From an uncultured Pelagibacteraceae bacterium (GTDB lineage Bacteria; Pseudomonadota; Alphaproteobacteria; Pelagibacterales; Pelagibacteraceae), in the NCBI GenBank assembly GCA_902569735.1, contig CACFVE010000001.1, positions 1-64,000 of the forward strand: a stretch of DNA of 64,000 bases, read 5' to 3'. Made by a program: the position numbers and the translations under genes. This document shows positions 17,939 to 26,151 of the stretch, piece after piece. The notes beneath the pieces are model-generated. The model had not been told where the DNA came from. It ran no database searches and worked only from the letters and a program-made list of their open reading frames with translations. Each line of letters begins with the position of its first letter. Within the stretch, counting starts at the first letter, position 1.

Positions 17939-18442
17939 ATGATTTATGATTTTGAAGGCAAATCACCCAAACTAGACCCAAACAGTTGGGTTGCACCTAA
18001 TGCGGTAGTTATTGGAAACGTAGATTTAAAAAAAGACTCGAATATTTGGTTTAATGTTACCCTTAGAGGTGATGTAGAAACTATTACAATAGGAGAGGGT
18101 TCAAACATCCAAGATGGCAGTGTGATTCATACAGACCCAGGTTGCCCGGCAATCATAGGAAAGAATGTTACTGTGGGTCACTTAGTAATGCTTCATGGAT
18201 GTGTTATTGAAGATGATTGTTTAATTGGAATAGGAAGTACTATTTTAAACAAAGCTAAGATAGGAAAAAATTCTATTATAGGAGCTAATGCTCTTATAAC
18301 AGAAAATAAAGTAATTCCAGAAAGATCATTAGTGCTCGGTAGTCCTGGTAAGATTATTAGACAAGTAACAGATGAAGAAATAAAAAGCATTAAAGAAAAC
18401 GCTCAACATTACGTTGCAAATTATAAAAAGTATAAAAAATAG
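17939..18442 (+). CDS. Gamma-carbonic anhydrase-like hexapeptide-repeat protein
   Basis: FNVTLRGDVETITIGEGSNIQDGSVIHTDPGCPAIIGKNVTVGHLVMLHGC hexapeptide repeats with His ligands. Confidence 0.85.
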   Translation: MIYDFEGKSPKLDPNSWVAPNAVVIGNVDLKKDSNIWFNVTLRGDVETITIGEGSNIQDGSVIHTDPGCPAIIGKNVTVGHLVMLHGCVIEDDCLIGIGSTILNKAKIGKNSIIGANALITENKVIPERSLVLGSPGKIIRQVTDEEIKSIKENAQHYVANYKKYKK

Positions 18443-18459
18443 ATTTTAAACAATTATTA

Positions 18460-19449
18460 ATGAAAAAATTAATTATTTTTCTATTAACTTTTTCCTTATT
18501 TAATTTCAAAAGTATTAATGCCGACACTATTTATAATGGAATATTAATAGACGCTCATAGTCAGGTTGGTATCTTAATATCCAATGAAGAGGTGTCTAAA
18601 GAAATAAATAATAATGATGTTTATTTAACTTTATTATCAATGAGGGGAAAACATGAAAATGCCACCAAAAGATACAAATCAATTCAAAAACAAACACAAG
18701 GTAAAGTAAGGTATTTAATTTCAACAAAATTAAAAGGTTTTGCCAGGAAAAAAAGGGACGCAAATGAAGCTATAAGAGGAATTAAGGAATTAAAAAGACA
18801 AGCAATCGATAGTAAAATTAACTATGTAGGTTATGGAGAAATTATAGTCCAACATGCTCCCCATGATCATGAAAAACTTAAATATGAAGGAATCAACCTT
18901 AATTTAAAGTCTTATAGAATAAAAAAGGCAATCGATATTGTTCTCGAAGATGATGCACCTATAATTTTACATGTAGAGTTAAATGATTACGAAAAAGATT
19001 CAAAAAAAATATTAAATCAATTAGTTGAAATAAGCAATGAACATCCTGACAAAAATTTTCTACTAATGCATATGGCACAAATTGAGATCAAAGAAGCAAA
19101 GTTTATTTTAAAAAATACAAATAATGTTCATTTCATTACTTCTCACTCAGATCCCTATAGAGCAAAAAATGAAAAACGTAAAAGATTAGGTACAGCACAA
19201 ACAGGATGGATAACTTTATTTAACAAAAAAGATAATTTAAAAAAAAAATGGAAAAATTTGATGAATGAAAACCCTCATCGTTTTGTATTTGCATTGGATA
19301 ATGTATTTGACCATCATTGGAAGAAAAAATACAAGGAAAGGATATATTTTTGGCGCAAAGCTCTAGCCTCTTTGAATAAAGGTACCGCATTACTTATAGC
19401 ATGTGGAAATGCTAATAATTACTTTAAGCTTGAAGTGAAATGTAAGTAA
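18460..19449 (+). CDS. Exported amidohydrolase-like (TIM-barrel) protein of unknown function
   Basis: Signal peptide MKKLIIFLLTFSLFNFKSINA; ILIDAHSQVG, IILHVELND, LLMHMAQI, FALDNVFDHHW pattern. Confidence 0.5.
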   Translation: MKKLIIFLLTFSLFNFKSINADTIYNGILIDAHSQVGILISNEEVSKEINNNDVYLTLLSMRGKHENATKRYKSIQKQTQGKVRYLISTKLKGFARKKRDANEAIRGIKELKRQAIDSKINYVGYGEIIVQHAPHDHEKLKYEGINLNLKSYRIKKAIDIVLEDDAPIILHVELNDYEKDSKKILNQLVEISNEHPDKNFLLMHMAQIEIKEAKFILKNTNNVHFITSHSDPYRAKNEKRKRLGTAQTGWITLFNKKDNLKKKWKNLMNENPHRFVFALDNVFDHHWKKKYKERIYFWRKALASLNKGTALLIACGNANNYFKLEVKCK

Positions 19450-19464
19450 AAACAATTAAAATTT

Positions 19465-20064
19465 TTAGGGAACTAACCAACTATTTTTTTTATTATCTAA
19501 ATCAAATATAGCTCTTCGATGACCTTTAGCAGCTAAGTATAGCCATTCAATAGATTTAATATTACATTTAATTACCGTAAAATTTTCATAACCTTTTTCA
19601 CTTTGCTCCATCGTATAATCAAAATCCTCTAATTTTGAAATCATACCTGATGTCGGTTTCTCTGATGCAGAACCAGGCGCATCATCTGTAAGGTAACATC
19701 GTCTACTGATATGTTGAGTTTTTTTCCAAGACTCTTCAGATAATGAATTTTTATTATTAATTTCGCAAATGACTTTAACTCTTAATTGAATTTTTTCTTC
19801 TTTATCGTAAAAAACCAAAGAAGCATTTTTATTTTTTTTAAGGATATTTACTTTTTGAGACCTAAGATCAGTATGAAATTGTAATACATTATTATTCTTA
19901 TCCGATTTTCTTAAAACAACTATCCTTCCATCAATTTCATTTTGATCAGCACAAATAAAAACTGGTATTCTAAAAGGAGAGCTCCTATTGATTACCGCCT
20001 CATCCAACAAGGACCATAATTTTTTTTTAATTTCTTCTAAATTTTCATAGTATGCAGGTTGCAT
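19465..20064 (-). CDS. Pyridoxamine 5'-phosphate oxidase-like FMN-binding protein
   Basis: PVFICADQNEIDGRIVVLRKSDK, LQFHTDLRSQKVNILKKNKNASLVFYD, C-terminal IKSIEWLYLAAKGHRRAIFD. Confidence 0.75.
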   Translation of the reverse strand: MQPAYYENLEEIKKKLWSLLDEAVINRSSPFRIPVFICADQNEIDGRIVVLRKSDKNNNVLQFHTDLRSQKVNILKKNKNASLVFYDKEEKIQLRVKVICEINNKNSLSEESWKKTQHISRRCYLTDDAPGSASEKPTSGMISKLEDFDYTMEQSEKGYENFTVIKCNIKSIEWLYLAAKGHRRAIFDLDNKKNSWLVP

Positions 20065-20067
20065 ACT

Positions 20068-20937
20068 CTACTTCCTAAATCTTTTAATTAAGCTCGATGT
20101 ATCCCATCTTTGTCCACCCATTTTTTGTATCTCGGCATAATATTCATCAATAATTTTTGTGATAGGAAGAGGAGAGTTACTTTTTTTTGCTTCGTGCATT
20201 GCCATTTTTAGATCTTTTCTCATCCAATCAACCGCAAAGCCATAATCAAACTTACCTTCAATCATAGTTTTATGTCTATTATCCATTTGCCAAGACTGTG
20301 CAGCACCCTTTGATATTACCTCAATAACATCATGCATATTTAATCCTGCATTAATACCAAAATTGATAGCTTCAGATAATCCTTGAACTAAACCTGCAAT
20401 GCAAATTTGATTTACCATTTTGGTTAACTGTCCATTACCTGCAGGACCCATGAGTTTTACTTTTTTACTATAACAATTAATTATAGGTTCAGCTTTTTTA
20501 TAATCATCTTGATCGCCTCCAACCATAACAGTTAAAGCTCCTCCCTCAGCTCCTGCTTGACCTCCTGAAACTGGAGCGTCTAAAAATCCCCATCCATGTG
20601 CTTTAGATGAAGCATATAGTTTTCTTGCAACCATAGCTGAAGCTGTAGTGTTATCAATGTGAATAGATCCTTTTTTAATTGAATGATAGACACCTTGTTT
20701 TCCTATTGTTACTTCTTCCAAATCATCATCGTTTCCAACACAAGTGAATACAAAGTCAGAATCTTTAGCAGCTTCTTTAGGTGTTTCTGCTAAATTTCCT
20801 TTGAATTCTTTAATCCATTTTTCTGCTTTAGATTTTGTTCTATTATAAACGGTTACATTATGACCTGCTTTTGATATATAACCAGCCATAGGATAACCCA
20901 TTACACCTAAACCTATGAAAGAAACTTTACAACTCAT
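20068..20937 (-). CDS. 3-hydroxyisobutyrate dehydrogenase / tartronate semialdehyde reductase-like
   Basis: VSFIGLGVMGYPMAGYISKAGH, FLDAPVSGGQAGAEGGALTVMVGG, GPAGNGQLTKMVNQICIAG. Confidence 0.88.
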   Translation of the reverse strand: MSCKVSFIGLGVMGYPMAGYISKAGHNVTVYNRTKSKAEKWIKEFKGNLAETPKEAAKDSDFVFTCVGNDDDLEEVTIGKQGVYHSIKKGSIHIDNTTASAMVARKLYASSKAHGWGFLDAPVSGGQAGAEGGALTVMVGGDQDDYKKAEPIINCYSKKVKLMGPAGNGQLTKMVNQICIAGLVQGLSEAINFGINAGLNMHDVIEVISKGAAQSWQMDNRHKTMIEGKFDYGFAVDWMRKDLKMAMHEAKKSNSPLPITKIIDEYYAEIQKMGGQRWDTSSLIKRFRK

Positions 20938-20939
20938 AA

Positions 20940-22160
20940 ATGATTAATCTCAATTTAAATAAAAAAGTAATTATATTTGGTTTTATTTTTACATTTTTTT
21001 CAAGTTTTGGACAGAGTTTTTTTTTAGGATTATTTAACGCACCAATTAGAAATGAATTAGGTATATCGCATGGCCAATTTGGTAGTATTTATGCTATATC
21101 AACAATTTGTTCTAGTTTGTTACTTATATGGGTTGGTAAAAAAATTGATGATTATAAAATATTAAATTATTCTTTTTTTGTAATTATTTTGTTGTTTATT
21201 TCATCATTATTTTTTTCAATGCTAAATAGCATTTATCTTTTTGCTATTGGAATTTTTTTAATGAGATTCTCTGGCCAAGGATTAATGAGTCATACTTCTA
21301 CTACTGTTATTTCAAGATTTTTTGAAAAATCAAGAGGAAAAGCTCTTAGCACTATCTGGCTTGGCTTGTCTGCTGCTGAATTTATTTTACCAATTTTCAT
21401 TACTTATTTATTTTTATTTTATTCTTGGAGAACAGTTTGGCAAGGAATTGCAATATTGATTATTATTTTTTTACCTTTTGTAATTTTGAAAACAGTAAGA
21501 TCTATTAATGTAAATTCAAGAGAAAAAGAAAATTTTGATAAAAATAATAATAGGACAAAAATTAAAAACTGGCGGAGAATTGAAGTAATTAAAGATTATA
21601 GATTTTATATTGTTTCTCTAAATATGTTAGCCATGCCAATGATAATTACAGGAATTTTTGTATATCAATCTTTTATCACTGATTCAAAAATGTGGGATCT
21701 TTATATAATTCCAAAATCTTTTATGATTTACTCAGTTTTTTCTATAATTACCTTGTTTTTATCTGGTTTTTTAGTAGATAAATTTACAAGTCGTAAATTA
21801 ATCCCAATAATGAACATTCCTTTGTTGTTGGCTATGATAATATTGTTTTATTTTCAAAATGAAAATTTTGCTTATTTATTGTTTGGATTGGCTGGAATTT
21901 CAAATGGTTTTGGAAATGTTTTAGGCTCGTCAACTTGGGCTGAGATATATGGAGTTAAATTTATTGGCAGCATTAAAGCTTTAACAACTGCTTTTATGGT
22001 ATTTTCAACGGCTTTCGGAACAGCTGTATTTGGAGTTTTAATTGATAGTAGTTTTACCATTGAAGACATAGCCTTCTTGGCAGGCGCTTACATCTTAGTA
22101 TCTTTAGTCTTGTTAATGATTTTTAGAAAAAATTTAGAGCCAATGAAATTATCAAATTAA
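20940..22160 (+). CDS. Major facilitator superfamily transporter
   Basis: About 12 hydrophobic segments; GQSFFLGLFNAPIRNELGISHGQFGSIYA, KSRGKALSTIWLGLSAAEF. Confidence 0.85.
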   Translation: MINLNLNKKVIIFGFIFTFFSSFGQSFFLGLFNAPIRNELGISHGQFGSIYAISTICSSLLLIWVGKKIDDYKILNYSFFVIILLFISSLFFSMLNSIYLFAIGIFLMRFSGQGLMSHTSTTVISRFFEKSRGKALSTIWLGLSAAEFILPIFITYLFLFYSWRTVWQGIAILIIIFLPFVILKTVRSINVNSREKENFDKNNNRTKIKNWRRIEVIKDYRFYIVSLNMLAMPMIITGIFVYQSFITDSKMWDLYIIPKSFMIYSVFSIITLFLSGFLVDKFTSRKLIPIMNIPLLLAMIILFYFQNENFAYLLFGLAGISNGFGNVLGSSTWAEIYGVKFIGSIKALTTAFMVFSTAFGTAVFGVLIDSSFTIEDIAFLAGAYILVSLVLLMIFRKNLEPMKLSN

Positions 22161-22200
22161 GCTTGATTTATTATAATTATTTGAATAAATAGCAATTTAT

Positions 22201-22707
22201 ATGGCCAGAATTACCGTAGAAGACTGTTTAGAAAAAGTTGATAATCAATATGACCTAGTCCTATTAGCTAAGGAAAGAACAGTACAATTAAATTCAGGGG
22301 CACCTATTCTGGTAGAGGAAGATAACGATAAAAGAACAATTATATCTCTCAGAGAAATTGGTGATGGTAAAATTTCTGTAGATGAATTAGAACAAAATGC
22401 AATCAAAAGACTTCGAAAAGAGCCTGATGAAGATGAACAACAGGAGGATGTAGAAGAAGAAACTAATGATGATTTTGAAAATTTATACAAAGGCCAAATT
22501 TCTAAAAGCGGAGTGGCCATTTTACCTTCTAAAAGAACACGAAGAGTGCCAGAAATTAAAAAACCAGCTTCGAGTAATTTAGCCAAAGAGGCACTTTCAG
22601 AATTAAAATCAGAACAACCTCAAATAAAAGAAGAAAATTTAGAAAAAGAAGAAGCTCCTCTCGAATTAAAAGAAGAGGCATCCGAAGAAGAAAATAAATC
22701 AGAGTAA
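22201..22707 (+). CDS. rpoZ: RNA polymerase omega subunit with long acidic C-terminal extension
   Basis: MARITVEDCLEKVDNQYDLVLLAKERTVQLNSG ... ISLREIGDGKI omega core, followed by about 95 residues of Glu/Lys-rich tail. Confidence 0.88.
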   Translation: MARITVEDCLEKVDNQYDLVLLAKERTVQLNSGAPILVEEDNDKRTIISLREIGDGKISVDELEQNAIKRLRKEPDEDEQQEDVEEETNDDFENLYKGQISKSGVAILPSKRTRRVPEIKKPASSNLAKEALSELKSEQPQIKEENLEKEEAPLELKEEASEEENKSE

Positions 22708-22710
22708 GTT

Positions 22711-23694
22711 ATGATAAAGACCGTCTCAGTCGCACCTATGATGGATTGCACTGATAAGCATGAAATATATTTTTTAAGTTTAATCAGTAAGAATATTCAT
22801 CTTTATACCGAAATGATTGTAGCTAATGCTATTGTAAAAGGAGATCGTAATAAACTTTTATCATTTAAAAATATATCTAATCCAGTAATTCTACAAATTG
22901 GAGGTTCAGATCCAGAGCAATTAGCTGAAGCTTGTAAAATTTCAGAAGACTATGGTTACAAGGAAATAAATTTAAATCTTGGCTGTCCAAGCAAGAAAGT
23001 GCAAAAAAATAAATTTGGAGCTTGCTTAATGCAAGAACCAGATCTTGTAGGTAAATGTATTGAAGCAATGACAAAAGCAACTAAGCTTCCTATAACAATT
23101 AAAACAAGGATAGGATATAATGAAATTGAAAATTTTGAATTTTTAAGATCTTTTATACAAACTACTAAAGATGCAGGATCAAAAAAATTTATTATTCATG
23201 CTAGAAAAGCATTGCTACAAAAACTCAGTCCTAAAGAAAATTTAAACATACCACCATTAAAATATGAATTTGTTTACAAATTAAAAGAATATTTTAAAAA
23301 TGATGAAATTATTATTAATGGAGGAATTAAAACAATAGAAGATATTAAGTATCATTTATTAAAAGTAGATGGAGCGATGATTGGAAGAGCAATATACCAT
23401 TCTCCATATTTTTTAGCAGACATAGAGAGAGATATTTTTAATAATAAAAACATTCCTACAAGAACTGAAGTAATGGAAAAACTAATTCCATATATACAAG
23501 AACAAACTTCTAAAGGTGTACAATTAAATCATATAATGAGGCATACTGTTGGTTTGTTTCATGGACAAAATGGATCAAAAACTTGGAAACAATATCTTTC
23601 TAAAAATATGTGTATCAGAAATGCTGATCTACAAAAAGTGAATCATATTATGGATCAGGTTAAAAACACCAATCTTGCATCAATAGAAAGATAA
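22711..23694 (+). CDS. dusA: tRNA-dihydrouridine synthase (DusA type)
   Basis: SVAPMMDCTDKHEIYF, INLNLGCPSKKVQKNKFGACLM, IHARKALLQKLSPKENLNIPPL, HGQNGSKTWKQYLS. Confidence 0.9.
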   Translation: MIKTVSVAPMMDCTDKHEIYFLSLISKNIHLYTEMIVANAIVKGDRNKLLSFKNISNPVILQIGGSDPEQLAEACKISEDYGYKEINLNLGCPSKKVQKNKFGACLMQEPDLVGKCIEAMTKATKLPITIKTRIGYNEIENFEFLRSFIQTTKDAGSKKFIIHARKALLQKLSPKENLNIPPLKYEFVYKLKEYFKNDEIIINGGIKTIEDIKYHLLKVDGAMIGRAIYHSPYFLADIERDIFNNKNIPTRTEVMEKLIPYIQEQTSKGVQLNHIMRHTVGLFHGQNGSKTWKQYLSKNMCIRNADLQKVNHIMDQVKNTNLASIER

Positions 23695-23696
23695 TT

Positions 23697-24527
23697 TTGG
23701 ATATTCTTTCACAGTCAGAAATTATCTATTTAATTTTCATAATGGTAATAACAGCAATTCCTGCAGGCTTTGCTGCTGGTTTGTTTGGAATTGGCGGTGG
23801 ACTAATTACTGTTCCAATTTTATTTTATATTTTCAGCGCGTCAGGCATTGAACCTGATTACTTAATGCACTTAGCTGTTGGAACATCTTTTGGAATTATC
23901 ATTCCAACTTCAGTTGTTTCTGTTTTAACTCATCATCAACATAAAGCTGTAGATTTTGGTATTGTTAAAGGGTATGGCTTTTTTGTAGCTACTGGAGTGA
24001 TTTTGGGGACTATTTTGGCTGCGAGTTTAAAAACAAAACCTTTGATCTTATTTTTTACAGTTGTTGTTTATATTTTAGCTTTCTATTTGCTATTTCTTAA
24101 ACAAAAAGAGGAAAATTTAGAAATAAAAATGAGTTTATTAGCTAAGGGGGTATCAGGTATCATAAGTGGTTTTATCTCTGCACCAATGGGAATAGGGGGA
24201 GCAGTAATGAACGTTCCAATTCTTAAATTTTTTGGCTATCCAATAAATAAAGCAATAGGTAGTGCTGCAGCTATTGGCTTTATAATAGCTCTATTTGGGG
24301 CGGCAGGTTTTTTAATTTCAGGATCATATTTAGGTGTAAAATTGCCATTGAGCTTGGGTTTCTTAAATATCCCAGCTTTTTTAATTTTTTTTCCAATTAC
24401 TACTTTTATGGCAAGGCTGGGAGCAAAAACTAGTCATAAAATTAATAAGAAAAAAATGACAAAGTATTTTGGTTTGTTTTTACTCGTTATCGGTACTAGA
24501 TTTTTATACGAATATTTTCAACTTTAA
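23697..24527 (+). CDS. Sulfite exporter TauE/SafE (TSUP) family protein; TTG start
   Basis: GFAAGLFGIGGGLITVPIL, HLAVGTSFGIIIPTS, SAPMGIGGAVMNVPIL duplicated TSUP motifs. Confidence 0.88.
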   Translation: MDILSQSEIIYLIFIMVITAIPAGFAAGLFGIGGGLITVPILFYIFSASGIEPDYLMHLAVGTSFGIIIPTSVVSVLTHHQHKAVDFGIVKGYGFFVATGVILGTILAASLKTKPLILFFTVVVYILAFYLLFLKQKEENLEIKMSLLAKGVSGIISGFISAPMGIGGAVMNVPILKFFGYPINKAIGSAAAIGFIIALFGAAGFLISGSYLGVKLPLSLGFLNIPAFLIFFPITTFMARLGAKTSHKINKKKMTKYFGLFLLVIGTRFLYEYFQL

Positions 24528-25966
24528 ATTTTTTGATCATAATCTCCAATTTTTTCAGTTTTTTGAAGTAAATTGTCAATAAAATCAAATATTTTTTTCT
24601 TTCTAGAATTTGATGTTGTGCTTTCCGTTACAACTACTAAAGATGGTTTATTGGAAGAGGCTCTTATTAACCCCCATGATCCATCTTCTAAAGAAAACCT
24701 TATTCCATTCACCTTCAGAACTTCTGTAATTAATTGACCGTCTATTTTAGTATCTTTTTGTTTTAATTTTTGAATTTCATCAATCATTGTTTCAACAATT
24801 TGATATTTCTCTTCGTCTTTACAAAATGGTGCCATAGTTGGAGATTGATAAGTAATAGGCAATTCTTTAATTATATCACTTATCTTTTTATTTTGTTTTA
24901 CTAAAAGATGACAAACTTGAATCGCAGAATTTATTCCATCGTCGTACCCATATCCTAAAGGATTATTGAAAAAGAAATGTCCGCTCTTTTCAAAACCAGC
25001 TAGTGCTTTTTCACTATTAACTTTTCTTTTGATATGAGAATGTCCCGTTTTCCAATATATAGTTTTACAGTTATTTTTTATAAGAATTTTATCATTTTTA
25101 AACAATCCAGTAGATTTTACATCTACAACAAACTTGGAATTTTTATAATTTTCAGATAGATTTCTTGCAATTAGCAAACCTACTTTATCTGAAAATATTT
25201 CATTTCCATTGTTATCTATAACACCACACCTATCTCCATCTCCATCAAAACCAAATCCTATATCAGCGTTATTCTTTTTAACTGCATTAGATATAGCATG
25301 AAGCATTTTAAGATCTTCAGGATTGGGATTATACTTAGGGAATGACCAGTCTAATTTACAGTCCAATTCTATTACTTCACATCCAATTCCTCTTAAAATA
25401 TCTGGAGCGAATACTCCAGCAGTACCATTTCCACAAGCAACTACAGCTTTTATCTTTTTATTAATTTTATTTTTTTTAATTAAATCTTGTATGTAAATAT
25501 TTTTAAAATTTTGAATTTTTTTAATATCACCTTTACCATTTTTGAAATTTTTGTTTAATGTTATATCTTTTAGTTCATGCATTTCTTCTGGGGCATGCGT
25601 TAAACCTTTTTTGATACCCATTTTCACACCAGTCCAACCATTTTCGTTGTGACTAGCAGTAACCATCGCAATAGCATCGGAATTTAAATTAAATTGTGCA
25701 AAATAAACCATCGGTGAAAGAGATAAACCCACATCTTCAACTTTACATCCTGTAGAAATCAAACCTTCTACAAGAGCTTTTTTAATTTTTTCGCTATAAG
25801 ATCTATAATCATGTCCAACTATTACTCTTGGATTGTTATTTTTGGTATGATTTATAATTTGAGTTCCTAAACCTTTGCCTAAATTAGCGATTCCCTCAAT
25901 ATCAATCTCTTTTTCAAAGATCCACCTTGCATCGTACTCTCTAAAACCATTTGGATTGATTTTCAT
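24524..25966 (-). CDS. Phosphomannomutase/phosphoglucomutase
   Basis: FREYDARWIFE, VTASHNENGWTGVKMG catalytic Ser loop, GFGFDGDGDRCGV metal loop, FEKSGHFFFNNPLGYGYDDGI. Confidence 0.92.
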   Translation of the reverse strand: MKINPNGFREYDARWIFEKEIDIEGIANLGKGLGTQIINHTKNNNPRVIVGHDYRSYSEKIKKALVEGLISTGCKVEDVGLSLSPMVYFAQFNLNSDAIAMVTASHNENGWTGVKMGIKKGLTHAPEEMHELKDITLNKNFKNGKGDIKKIQNFKNIYIQDLIKKNKINKKIKAVVACGNGTAGVFAPDILRGIGCEVIELDCKLDWSFPKYNPNPEDLKMLHAISNAVKKNNADIGFGFDGDGDRCGVIDNNGNEIFSDKVGLLIARNLSENYKNSKFVVDVKSTGLFKNDKILIKNNCKTIYWKTGHSHIKRKVNSEKALAGFEKSGHFFFNNPLGYGYDDGINSAIQVCHLLVKQNKKISDIIKELPITYQSPTMAPFCKDEEKYQIVETMIDEIQKLKQKDTKIDGQLITEVLKVNGIRFSLEDGSWGLIRASSNKPSLVVVTESTTSNSRKKKIFDFIDNLLQKTEKIGDYDQKI

Positions 25967-26029
25967 TAGCTATAAATACTAAAGAATATAGGCATTTGTT
26001 ATTAAATGTTTATTAACAAAACTTTCCAC

Positions 26030-26058
26030 TTGCAAAATTAATCAAATGTTCTTATAAT
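26030..26058 (+). promoter_or_regulatory. Candidate sigma70-type promoter of nrdAB
   Basis: TTGCAA (26030-26035) - 17 nt - TATAAT (26053-26058). Confidence 0.6.
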
Positions 26059-26071
26059 GTTCTATTGATTT

Positions 26072-26087
26072 CAATGTTATATAGTAT
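26072..26087 (+). promoter_or_regulatory. Candidate NrdR box 1 (imperfect)
   Basis: CAATGTTATATAGTAT versus recalled consensus acaCwAtATaTwGtgt; the right half matches well and it lies exactly 31 bp from box 2. Confidence 0.5.
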
Positions 26088-26102
26088 ACTAACATAACTG
26101 TA

Positions 26103-26118
26103 ACACAACATATAGTTG
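26103..26118 (+). promoter_or_regulatory. Candidate NrdR box 2
   Basis: ACACAACATATAGTTG closely matches recalled NrdR consensus acaCwAtATaTwGtgt; directly upstream of nrdA. Confidence 0.65.
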
Positions 26119-26151
26119 TTTTGTTAACAAATCGATTAAAATAAGGAAAAT

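Noticed and set aside
22245-22586. 113-aa Ser-rich minus-strand ORF antisense to rpoZ
   Set aside because: Its Ser/Leu-rich composition is the mirror of Glu/Lys codons in the acidic omega tail; no independent evidence.
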